Shown: piece after piece, positions 6,585 to 12,476 of the stretch
How the letters are laid out: each line of letters starts with the position of its first letter
Position numbering within the stretch: the stretch's first letter is position 1
Source: an uncultured Desulfovibrio sp.
GTDB lineage: Bacteria; Desulfobacterota; Desulfovibrionia; Desulfovibrionales; Desulfovibrionaceae
Assembly (NCBI GenBank): GCA_900550745.1
Contig: URTO01000018.1
Span: 1-12,476 of the forward strand
Length of the DNA: 12,476 nucleotides
Reading direction: 5' to 3'
Position numbers and translations under genes: made by a program
Notes under the pieces: generated by a model
Told to the model about the DNA's origin: nothing
What the model saw: only the letters and a program-made list of their open reading frames with translations
Databases searched by the model: none

Positions 6585-7136
6585 ATGCCGTCACAGGTTT
6601 TCAACCGTCATTACTGGAGCGCGCAGGAACTCGTCGTCCTTGGCGTTTTCTCGGCTGCCGCCAAGCTTTCCACCCTGCTGGTCGCGCTGGTGGGGGGAGG
6701 GATGAACCCGGTGAGCCTGCTCGCCAAGAACCTCATTTTCACCACGCTGCTCGTGGTCATGCTCTACAAGGTGCGCAAGCCGGGGACATTGGCCCTGTTT
6801 GTCCTTGTGAACATGCTCATCAGCATGCTTCTGCTTGGCGGCAGCGTGACGCTTCTTCCGGCCATGCTGCTGGCGGCGGGATGCGCCGAGGCTGTGATGG
6901 CCTGCTCCGGTGGGATGCGGAAGCCGTGGGCGCCCGTGCTGGGCGTCGCGGTGTATGATCTCACTTCAAAAGTTTTTTCACTGGGCGTCTCGTGGCTGTT
7001 CATGCGCGAGAGCCCGGCCTTGTTGTATGTCATCGTTCCCATTGTGGTCATTGGCTACGTGGGATCGCTGTGCGGGCTTTTTTCCGGCGTCCGCGCCGTT
7101 CGGGAGCTGCGTCATGCAGGCATTGTCCGTAACTAA
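6585..7136 (+). CDS. ECF transporter S component (Trep_Strep/MptD-like)
   Basis: Membrane substrate-binding subunit of an energy-coupling-factor importer. The 183 residues are almost all hydrophobic with five to six likely membrane segments. The start ELVVLGVFSAAAKLS and the middle part MLYKVRKPG with a following LLLGG segment resemble the Trep_Strep/MptD-type S components. ATG 6585 is supported by AGGAAGG seven bases upstream. Its stop lies in the start of ecfT (22-base overlap). Position between hutW and hutX points to haem or a haem product as substrate. ECF haem importers have been reported in group A Streptococcus (SiaFGH) and Lactobacillus sakei, which supports the idea. Substrate is not readable from sequence; cobalamin or another cofactor is the main alternative. 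Confidence 0.75.
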   Translation: MPSQVFNRHYWSAQELVVLGVFSAAAKLSTLLVALVGGGMNPVSLLAKNLIFTTLLVVMLYKVRKPGTLALFVLVNMLISMLLLGGSVTLLPAMLLAAGCAEAVMACSGGMRKPWAPVLGVAVYDLTSKVFSLGVSWLFMRESPALLYVIVPIVVIGYVGSLCGLFSGVRAVRELRHAGIVRN

Positions 7137-7896
7137 GGGGTCCGTCTGGGGTGGCGGGCTGCACGCGGTGGATACGCGGGCGAAGATGTTCGTCAGCCTG
7201 CTGGCGTCCGTGGCTACGGTGGCCCTGTCCGCTGTTGAGCCGCAGATGGTGCTTTTCGGCATGTCCCTGGTGTATGCCCTTGGGATGCGGCGGTTCCGCA
7301 TCCTGCTGATCGGGTATGCTGTCCTTGTCGGCATGTCGCTGCTGGCTATGGGCTGTGCATTCGGGATGAGCCTGCTGATCCCGTCCATGCCCCCGTTTTC
7401 GGCGGTGTCGCTGGTGGTGCCGTTCCTGCGCATGGCGACGATGCTGAACGTGATCCTGCCGCTGGCCTTTTCCTGCCGGGTGCAGAGCCTGCTGACCTCC
7501 CTGAAGAGCCTGCACCTCCCGTTCTGCCTGTATCTCCCGGCGGCGGTGATGATCCGCTTCATCCCCACGTTTTTGCATGACGTCAAACAGGTTTCGGAGA
7601 CGCTTCGGATACGCGGCTGGCGCATGACCCCGTGGAATGCCTTCCGCCATCCTGTGCTGATGATCCGGCTGGTGTTCACGCCGCTGCTGTTCCGTTCGCT
7701 GAAGACGTCGGAAGAGCTGGGCATCGCCGCCGAACTCAAGGGCCTCGGCTACGGCGAGGGGATGCGCCCTTACCGTAAGCTGGTCTGGAAGGCGTCCGAT
7801 ACGTGGCTTTTGATCGCGGCCTGTCTCGTGGCCGTTGCGGCTGTGCTGTGCCAGAATGCCGTGGGGTGGGCTCCGCTGGAAGGGGGGATGCGCTGA
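7114..7896 (+). CDS. ecfT: ECF transporter transmembrane subunit EcfT
   Basis: Inner-membrane coupling subunit that links the S component to the ATPases. The 260 residues include several hydrophobic segments and the two coupling motifs typical of EcfT near the C-terminal half: SETLRIRGW (161-169) and ELGIAAELKGLGYG (201-214), whose Arg/Lys-Gly cores sit in the ATPase grooves. ATG 7114 is chosen over upstream in-frame starts because GGGAG lies at 7102-7106, the protein then begins at the conserved region, and it still overlaps the S-component gene by 22 bases. Its stop overlaps the ATPase start (TGATG). Homologous CbiQ/BioN proteins share the fold, so the name gives the family, not the substrate. 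Confidence 0.85.
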   Translation: MQALSVTKGSVWGGGLHAVDTRAKMFVSLLASVATVALSAVEPQMVLFGMSLVYALGMRRFRILLIGYAVLVGMSLLAMGCAFGMSLLIPSMPPFSAVSLVVPFLRMATMLNVILPLAFSCRVQSLLTSLKSLHLPFCLYLPAAVMIRFIPTFLHDVKQVSETLRIRGWRMTPWNAFRHPVLMIRLVFTPLLFRSLKTSEELGIAAELKGLGYGEGMRPYRKLVWKASDTWLLIAACLVAVAAVLCQNAVGWAPLEGGMR

Positions 7897-9299
7897 TGAT
7901 CCGTTTTGAAAACGTGACCTACACGTATCCGTTCCAGACGCGCCCGGCGGTTTCGGATATTTCGTTTTCGGTGCGGCCCGGCGAACTGGTGCTGTGCACC
8001 GGGGCCAGCGGCTGCGGCAAGTCCACGCTGATGCGCCTCGCCAACGGCCTGTGCCCCCACTATTTTCAAGGGGCGCTGGAAGGGCGTGTCCTGATCGGCG
8101 GCGAACCGACGGACGCCCGGCCCATCAACGTCATTGCGCGGGAAGTCGGGACGCTTTTTCAGGATCCCGAACAGCAGTTTTTCGCCCTGAATGTCGAGGA
8201 CGAACTGGCGTTCGCCCATGAATGGCAGGGCGTTTCGCCTGAAGACATCGCCGCCAAGATCGATGAGGCGGCGCGGGCCTTCCGGCTTGGGCCAATCTTG
8301 TCTTCCTCCATCCACGAGCTGTCCGAAGGGCAGAAACAGAAGGTCGGGCTGGCTTCCATCCTTTCACAGGGGCCGAGGGCCCTTATCCTTGATGAGCCGA
8401 GCGCCAACCTCGATCCCGAAGCTACCGAGGATCTGGCCCGCAAGCTCGCTGAACTGAAAGCGCGGGGCATGGCGATCCTTGTGGTGGATCATCGGCTGTA
8501 CTGGCTGGAAGGCATAGCGGATCGCGTGCTTGTCATGCGGGAAGGCCGGATTGCGGAACGGGGCGGTTTTGACCTGCTGTATGACGACGCCCTGCGCGAG
8601 CGGTGCGGGCTGCGCGCCGCCCGTGTGGACGATCCCCGCCGCACGCTGCCGGACTGCGCGGCGGAACGGCTGGAGCCGGGTGAAGGCGGGCTGGCCGTTT
8701 CGGGCCTGCGGTTCGCGTACCCCGGAAAGCCGGCCCTGTTCGACGGTGTGGACGTGTCGGTTCCGGCGGGCGTGACCGCCCTCATCGGGGACAACGGCAC
8801 GGGCAAGACCACGCTCGCCCGCCTGCTTACCGGCCTGAACGCCGCGCAGGAAGGGCGGTTCGCCATCGCGGGGAAGCCTGTCCCGGCGGCGAAGCTGCTT
8901 TCGAGAGTGGGGATCGTGCTCCAGAACGCGGATCACCAGCTTCATATGAAGACGGTGCGGCAGGAGCTTGAAGTCAGCCTGTCGCTGGCGGGATACGGCG
9001 CGGACGATGTGCCCGGCCTGCTGTCGCTGTTTGCGCTGGAAGGACTTGCGGAACGCCACCCGCAGTCGCTTTCCGGCGGCGAAAAGCAGCGGCTTGTGAT
9101 CGCCTGCGCCTTCGCCAAGCGCCCGGACGTGCTCATCCTCGACGAGCCCACCAGCGGCCTTGACGGGCGCAACATGCGCCGCATCGCCGACGCGCTGGAT
9201 CTGCTCGCGGGCAGGGGGGCATGCGTCCTTGTGATCACCCATGATCTCGAACTGATGGGGCTGTCCTGCGCTAGGGCGCTGCGGCTGCCTCTTTCATAG
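7896..9299 (+). CDS. ecfA: Fused ECF ATPase (EcfA-EcfA' in one chain)
   Basis: Two ABC ATPase domains in one 467-residue chain that energise the ECF importer. Domain 1: Walker A GASGCGKST (36-44), Q-loop Gln89, signature LSEGQ (142-146), Walker B ILDE to Glu167, switch His199. Domain 2: Walker A GDNGTGKTT (298-306), Gln343, signature LSGGE (392-396), Walker B to Glu417, His449. Both catalytic glutamates and histidines are kept, so both sites look competent. Signature 1 differs from the usual LSGGQ. ATG 7896 is chosen because it overlaps the ecfT stop by one base and begins MIRFENVTYTYP, the normal domain start; upstream in-frame starts lie inside ecfT. In many bacteria the two ATPases are separate genes; fused forms are known in the family. 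Confidence 0.9.
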   Translation: MIRFENVTYTYPFQTRPAVSDISFSVRPGELVLCTGASGCGKSTLMRLANGLCPHYFQGALEGRVLIGGEPTDARPINVIAREVGTLFQDPEQQFFALNVEDELAFAHEWQGVSPEDIAAKIDEAARAFRLGPILSSSIHELSEGQKQKVGLASILSQGPRALILDEPSANLDPEATEDLARKLAELKARGMAILVVDHRLYWLEGIADRVLVMREGRIAERGGFDLLYDDALRERCGLRAARVDDPRRTLPDCAAERLEPGEGGLAVSGLRFAYPGKPALFDGVDVSVPAGVTALIGDNGTGKTTLARLLTGLNAAQEGRFAIAGKPVPAAKLLSRVGIVLQNADHQLHMKTVRQELEVSLSLAGYGADDVPGLLSLFALEGLAERHPQSLSGGEKQRLVIACAFAKRPDVLILDEPTSGLDGRNMRRIADALDLLAGRGACVLVITHDLELMGLSCARALRLPLS

Positions 9300-9432
9300 C
9301 GGGTGCGTGCGGAGGGAATGTTGCCGGAAGCGAAGCCTTCCGGGGGCCCCACATGAGCCATTTTTTCCGAGGCGTTTCAGACGAAGCGCCGCGGGAATGG
9401 GAATAAACGGAAACCAAACGGGAGAACGAAGT
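9300..9432. other. Gap with two hairpins between ecfA and hutX
   Basis: This 133-base gap holds hairpin CCGGAAG/CTTCCGG (9324-9330 with 9337-9343, loop of 6) and hairpin GGCGTTTC/GAAGCGCC (9371-9378 with 9383-9390, loop of 4, one G-T pair). A T6 run at 9361-9366 lies between them but too far from the first stem for a normal terminator. No clear promoter was found. The hairpins could affect processing or stability of the operon transcript. Confidence 0.4.
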
Positions 9433-9966
9433 ATGACGGCATCGTGTTGCCAGAAGACGGAAACGCTGGGCGAGTCCATCGCCACGGCCCTGCGGGAAAA
9501 GAAGCCGGTGATGCTGGCGAGCCTTGCGGAACGCTTCGGCGTTTCGGAACTGGAAGTCGCTGAAGCCCTGCCGGATGATGCGCGGGCCTTCGCGGGCAAA
9601 GACGCCTTTGATACGGTCTGGCAGACTCTGACCTCATGGGAAAACGCCACCTTCATCATGACGCATTTGGGCACCGTCATCGAAATTAAGGGAAAGATAC
9701 CGGAAGGCAGGCACGGGCACGGTTATTTCAACCTGTCCGGCGGCAGCGGGCTCGGTGGGCATCTCAAGATCGACGATCTTGGGCACATCTGTTTCCTGTC
9801 GCTGCCCTTTATGGGTTTGGAAAGCCATTCCGTACAGTTTTTCAACGCGGCGGGCACGGTCATGTTTTCCGTGTATGTGGGCCGCGAAAACCGTCAACTC
9901 ATCCCGGCCGCGCGCGAGTCGTTCTTCGCATTGCGTGAGGCCGTGGGCACAAAGGAACTGTCATGA
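9433..9966 (+). CDS. hutX: Cytosolic haem carrier HutX/ChuX family
   Basis: Haem-binding cytosolic protein of the HutX/ChuX family, thought to carry or store haem for HutW/ChuW-type enzymes. The 177 residues carry an N-terminal helix-rich segment with ALPDD, then the conserved centre VIEIKGKIPEGRHGHGYFNL and a GLGGHL motif followed by HICFLSLPFMG, and the late segment FFNAAGTVMFSVYVGRE, all typical for the family. The His residues in RHGHG and GGHL are candidate ligands. An unusual Cys-Cys pair lies at 5-6. ATG 9433 is supported by GGGAG at 9420-9424; the in-frame GTG at 9307 was not used as it has no conserved sequence after it. The stop overlaps the next ATG (ATGA), tying it to the flavodoxin. 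Confidence 0.88.
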   Translation: MTASCCQKTETLGESIATALREKKPVMLASLAERFGVSELEVAEALPDDARAFAGKDAFDTVWQTLTSWENATFIMTHLGTVIEIKGKIPEGRHGHGYFNLSGGSGLGGHLKIDDLGHICFLSLPFMGLESHSVQFFNAAGTVMFSVYVGRENRQLIPAARESFFALREAVGTKELS

Positions 9967-10475
9967 AAGCTCTTGTCGTTTATTCGTCCCGGACCGGGAA
10001 TACCCGGAAAATCGCCGAAGCCATCGCCGCCGTCCTTCCCGGCTGTGAGATCCATCCTGTGGAGTCCGCTCCCGCGCCTGATGGGTACGATCTGGTCGCC
10101 GTAGGCTACTGGGTGGACAAAGGCATGCCCGACGCACAGGCCAAGGCTTATCTGGAAACGGTGCGCGACACGAATGTGGCCCTGTTCGGCACGCTGGGCG
10201 CATGGCCTGATTCCGATCACGCCAGGGACTGCATCGCTCAGGGCGAGGCTCTGGTGAACGCTCCCGAGCGGGGGAACAAGGTGCTCGGCACCTACCTGTG
10301 TCAGGGCAAGGTCGATCCGAAGATCGTCGCCATGATGCAGAAAGTGGCGTCCGACGTGCATCCCATGACGCCGGAACGCAAGGCGCGCCTTGAGGAAGCG
10401 GCCAAGCATCCCGATGAGGCCGACTGCCTCCGGGCGCAGGAAGCCTTCAAGGGGTTTGCGGGACAGGTGGCCTGA
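9963..10475 (+). CDS. HmuF/BilS-like flavodoxin in haem operon
   Basis: Flavodoxin-fold protein of 170 residues with the FMN phosphate loop SSRTGNT at 8-14, a GYDLVAVGYWVDKG segment and a longer charged C-terminal helix region than plain flavodoxin. It resembles the flavodoxin family found in anaerobic tetrapyrrole operons, such as HmuF of Fusobacterium nucleatum haem loci and BilS of bilirubin-reductase operons. It is clearly different from the Desulfovibrio-type flavodoxin at 1688. Its start overlaps hutX by four bases. The likely role is electron donation to HutW, or reduction or handling of the tetrapyrrole product. No ChuY-type reductase gene is present here, so this protein may fill part of that role. 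The fold is clear; the subfamily and partner are inferred. Confidence 0.78.
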   Translation: MKALVVYSSRTGNTRKIAEAIAAVLPGCEIHPVESAPAPDGYDLVAVGYWVDKGMPDAQAKAYLETVRDTNVALFGTLGAWPDSDHARDCIAQGEALVNAPERGNKVLGTYLCQGKVDPKIVAMMQKVASDVHPMTPERKARLEEAAKHPDEADCLRAQEAFKGFAGQVA

Positions 10476-10491
10476 CGGCCAGAAACATCAA

Positions 10492-10533
10492 CGGGGCTTC
10501 GGCCCCGAAACCGGAAGGGCGGCTCTGCCGCCC
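10492..10533 (+). repeat. Two tandem hairpins between the flavodoxin and exbB
   Basis: CGGGGC-TTCG-GCCCCG (10492-10507) is a stable stem with the UUCG tetraloop, and GGGCGGC-TCT-GCCGCCC (10517-10533) is a second perfect 7-bp stem. No T-run follows either, so these are not standard terminators. They lie in an 82-base gap and may mark an mRNA processing or stability boundary before the Ton genes. Confidence 0.5.
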
Positions 10534-10557
10534 ATACATCGTGTTCAGGAAACGCTC

Positions 10558-11196
10558 ATGAATCTTGCCTCAATTTATGCGTCCATAGGCCCGGCCGGTG
10601 TTGCGCTGATTTTTGTCGGCTGCGCGGGATTGTACCTCGCGCTGCGGAATCTTCTGTACCTGCATTTCGTTTGGCGCGACTTTAAGCGGGATTTTCTTGA
10701 CATCGAACATCAGGAAGGCCGCTGTATGCGCGACGTATGCGATAAGAGCGACAATCCGCTGATCGCCATCATCCGCGATATCGTGAAGACCCACGGGGGC
10801 CACTCCGAGGACATCCGGGCCGAGGTCGCGTACCTGTTCCACCGCAATTTCGAGCAGGTCACGAAAGGCCTGTGCTGGCTGAGGCTCATTTCGGTGGTAT
10901 CGCCGCTGCTCGGCCTGCTCGGAACCATCCTCGGCATGGTGACGGTGTTCCGTACCATCGCGGAAAACAGCGCCCCCAACGCCGCACAGTTGGCGGCGGG
11001 CATTTGGGAAGCGCTCATCACCACGATCATGGGCCTGTGCGTCGCAATCCCCATGCTGATGTTCTATTATTACCTGATGCTCAAATTTAAGGGCTTCCAT
11101 ATCGAAGCCGTGGAGCACAGCTACCGTGCGTTGGAGCTGTGCGGCGGCGCGAAGCGGGAAGCCCGGCCTGAACCACGGGGGACGAGCCATGAATGA
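10558..11196 (+). CDS. exbB: ExbB / TolQ / MotA-family proton channel
   Basis: Inner-membrane channel subunit of the TonB motor; with ExbD it uses the proton gradient to energise TonB and hence the receptor at 4283. The 212 residues carry three membrane segments (about 12-32, 110-132 and 152-175) with the conserved core PLLGLLGTILGMVTVF and a cytoplasmic loop in between, as expected for ExbB/TolQ. ATG 10558 is chosen because AGGAAA lies about six bases upstream and translation begins just before the first membrane helix; longer in-frame readings run into the flavodoxin gene. The exbD start lies inside its last codons (8-base overlap). TolQ is the main alternative, but the Ton context favours ExbB. 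Confidence 0.88.
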   Translation: MNLASIYASIGPAGVALIFVGCAGLYLALRNLLYLHFVWRDFKRDFLDIEHQEGRCMRDVCDKSDNPLIAIIRDIVKTHGGHSEDIRAEVAYLFHRNFEQVTKGLCWLRLISVVSPLLGLLGTILGMVTVFRTIAENSAPNAAQLAAGIWEALITTIMGLCVAIPMLMFYYYLMLKFKGFHIEAVEHSYRALELCGGAKREARPEPRGTSHE

Positions 11197-11575
11197 TTTC
11201 GACGAAGATGCGAGCATCGATCTGACGCCGGTCATCGACGTTATATTCATGCTCCTGATTTTCTTCATTATGACCACGACATTCAGCAAACCGGTGCTGG
11301 ATATCGTGCTTCCGGCCTCGGAGACCGCCGAGGAACCCAGCCGCAAGAACGCGGAACTGTTGATTTCGGTAAAGGCCGACGGGACTATCCACTATCAGGA
11401 TCAGCAACTGACGAAAGAGGCGTTGACCGCCGTGCTTGAGACGCGGCCCGAAGCGCTGCTGAATCTGTACGTCGACGAAAAGGCCCCTTTTGAAGCGTTT
11501 GTCGACGTCATAGACATCGCCAAGCTGAAGAGAGGAGGACACTTTGTTATCAGCACGCAGCCAAGTGAGCGTTAG
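11189..11575 (+). CDS. exbD: ExbD / TolR-family motor subunit
   Basis: Second inner-membrane part of the TonB motor, working as a complex with ExbB. The 128 residues have a short acidic N-terminus, one membrane helix with the key motif LTPVIDVIFMLLIFF, in which Asp17 matches the proton-linked Asp of ExbD, and a periplasmic domain (about 35-125). ATG 11189 fits the family start and overlaps exbB by 8 bases, which suggests coupled translation. The gene then overlaps tonB by 32 bases. The order exbB-exbD-tonB within a haem gene cluster makes it a dedicated motor for this locus. Confidence 0.88.
   Translation: MNDFDEDASIDLTPVIDVIFMLLIFFIMTTTFSKPVLDIVLPASETAEEPSRKNAELLISVKADGTIHYQDQQLTKEALTAVLETRPEALLNLYVDEKAPFEAFVDVIDIAKLKRGGHFVISTQPSER
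11534..11538 (+). promoter_or_regulatory. Ribosome site GGAGG setting TTG start of tonB
   Basis: A perfect GGAGG inside the exbD coding region sits 5 bases before TTG 11544. It favours this non-ATG start over GTG 11565 or the in-frame ATG at 11616, which lacks a comparable site. Confidence 0.6.
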
Positions 11576-12389
11576 GCCCCTGTACGGGGTGGAGGAATTC
11601 CGCAAGAGCCGCAGCATGGCGGGCGGCATGACCGGAGGCTTTGTCCTGCTGGCCTTGGCCGTGTGCCTGATGACCCCTTCCGTCAAGCTCCTCACGCCGC
11701 CGAAAGCCCCTTCATCCGTCATGTTGATGCGCGTGATCCGCCCCGAGCCGAAGCCGGAGGTGAAACCCGTTCAGCCGGATGCCATGCGCAAGCTCTTGAG
11801 CCCTGAATCGGAGGTGACCATCCCCGTGCCGCCTCCGGTCGTTGAGCGGCCCAAGCCTCCGCAGGAGGCGCCCAAAACGGTGGCTCCCGAACCCGTGAAG
11901 CCGAAACCGGTCAAGAAGGCACCTCCGGTGAAAAAAAAGCGGCCGGTGGTTCAGCAGCCGCAGAAGCCCGTGCCGCCTTCCGCCCCCGTGGGCAAACCGG
12001 TGGAGGCCCCCCCTTCGGCTACGCCGGGGACGGGTGTAGCCTCCGTGACGGCGGTCGCGCCTCCGGCTATGGTCGGGGGGACGGAGGAACGGCCGGACGA
12101 CAAGAGCAAGGCGCTGGGGACTATCCTTAACGCCCTGAATCGCCATAAGCGGTATCCCCGGCAGGCGCGGCGCATCGGCGCCGAAGGGACGGTACAGCTT
12201 CTTGTGACGATCTCCGCCGATGGAAAGGTCAGCGCGTGCTCGCTCGGTAAGGGCAGTGGTTTCGGCATGCTTGATGCGGCCACCGAGCGGCTCGGTGAGA
12301 AGCTCATCGGCCTTGATGTGCCCTCGGTTCGTGGAGGAAAAGGTTTTCAGGTGCTGGTGCCGGTGCGCTACTCGCTCAAGGATGCCTGA
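11544..12389 (+). CDS. tonB: TonB-family energy transducer
   Basis: Periplasm-spanning protein that passes energy from ExbB-ExbD to the outer-membrane receptor. In the 281-residue reading from TTG 11544 there is a cytoplasmic lead, one membrane helix (about 32-49), a long Pro/Lys-rich rod (about 66-158, many PKP, PPV and KPV repeats), and the C-terminal TonB domain (about 190-281) with the YP motif at 204-205, GTVQLLVTISADGKVS and a final strand VLVPVRY. The TTG start is favoured by GGAGG 5 bases upstream and overlaps exbD by 32 bases. A shorter start at ATG 11616 would still keep the helix. Its last 8 bases overlap the start of another open frame. Confidence 0.88.
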   Translation: MLSARSQVSVRPLYGVEEFRKSRSMAGGMTGGFVLLALAVCLMTPSVKLLTPPKAPSSVMLMRVIRPEPKPEVKPVQPDAMRKLLSPESEVTIPVPPPVVERPKPPQEAPKTVAPEPVKPKPVKKAPPVKKKRPVVQQPQKPVPPSAPVGKPVEAPPSATPGTGVASVTAVAPPAMVGGTEERPDDKSKALGTILNALNRHKRYPRQARRIGAEGTVQLLVTISADGKVSACSLGKGSGFGMLDAATERLGEKLIGLDVPSVRGGKGFQVLVPVRYSLKDA

Positions 12390-12476
12390 TCAGGACCCTG
12401 TTGCCTCGCCGGATCGGAGCGCCTCGATGTGGGTGCTCCTCTTGGCGTATGGGCCGTCGGTTCCGCAAGGCTCCGT
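12382..12476 (+). CDS. Partial ORF overlapping the tonB stop
   Basis: From ATG 12382 an open frame runs to the right edge without a stop (31 codons). It overlaps the tonB end by 8 bases, the same overlap seen between exbB and exbD, which hints at a real coupled gene. A second in-frame ATG at 12427 has GGAG at 12416-12419, and what follows (MWVLLLAYGPSVPQG) could begin a signal peptide or membrane segment. Function cannot be assigned. Confidence 0.4.
   Translation, partial: MPDQDPVASPDRSASMWVLLLAYGPSVPQGS

Noticed and set aside
5339..6604. Minus-strand open frame of 421 codons opposite the receptor gene
   Set aside because: It is antisense to a clear TonB-dependent receptor, crosses the Fur-box promoter, and has no family pattern.
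8364..9242. Minus-strand open frame of 292 codons opposite ecfA
   Set aside because: It is a shadow of the double ATPase, with biased composition and no motifs.
9319..9357. Mini-ORF of 12 codons in the ecfA-hutX gap
   Set aside because: The ribosome site is too close to the ATG, and it overlaps a hairpin. There is no support for translation.
9307..9432. N-terminal extension of hutX from GTG 9307
   Set aside because: The extra residues are Arg-rich and unlike the family, cover two hairpins, and a good ribosome site precedes ATG 9433.

Overview
The window looks like a chromosomal segment of a strict anaerobe in the Desulfovibrionaceae (Desulfovibrio/Bilophila type). This rests on a flavodoxin that matches the classical Desulfovibrio flavodoxin almost position for position, GC-rich coding sequence, and an oxygen-independent haem-degradation enzyme. 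All recognised genes lie on the + strand, with many start/stop overlaps. The genus is inference.

Region 1 (60-2134) holds three close genes: a coiled-coil DUF2325 protein with a cysteine cluster, a small STAS-like protein with a Cys/His-rich tail, and a flavodoxin. Region 2 (2135-2749) holds a Fur-box promoter, a terminator-like leader and a Fur-family repressor gene. Region 3 (2750-6448) holds a promoter without a clear Fur box, the radical SAM haem methyltransferase HutW/ChuW, and an overlapping TonB-dependent outer-membrane receptor. Region 4 (6449-12389) starts with a second Fur-box promoter that closely matches the first. A compact structured leader follows, and then an ECF transporter (S component, EcfT, one-chain double ATPase), the haem carrier HutX, a HmuF/BilS-like flavodoxin, and ExbB, ExbD and TonB. 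An overlapping partial ORF runs off the right edge.

Together the genes suggest an iron-controlled haem import and anaerobic haem-breakdown system. The receptor, powered by TonB-ExbB-ExbD, would bring haem across the outer membrane. The ECF module would take it across the inner membrane, in the place usually held by a binding-protein haem ABC transporter. HutX would handle cytosolic haem, HutW would open the ring with S-adenosylmethionine, and the flavodoxin would supply electrons. Haem as the ECF substrate is inferred from context. The most novel parts are the ECF module in a Gram-negative haem locus, the near-fully paired three-way-junction leader in front of it, the possible attenuator or small RNA ahead of fur, and the metal-binding-type tail of the STAS-like protein.
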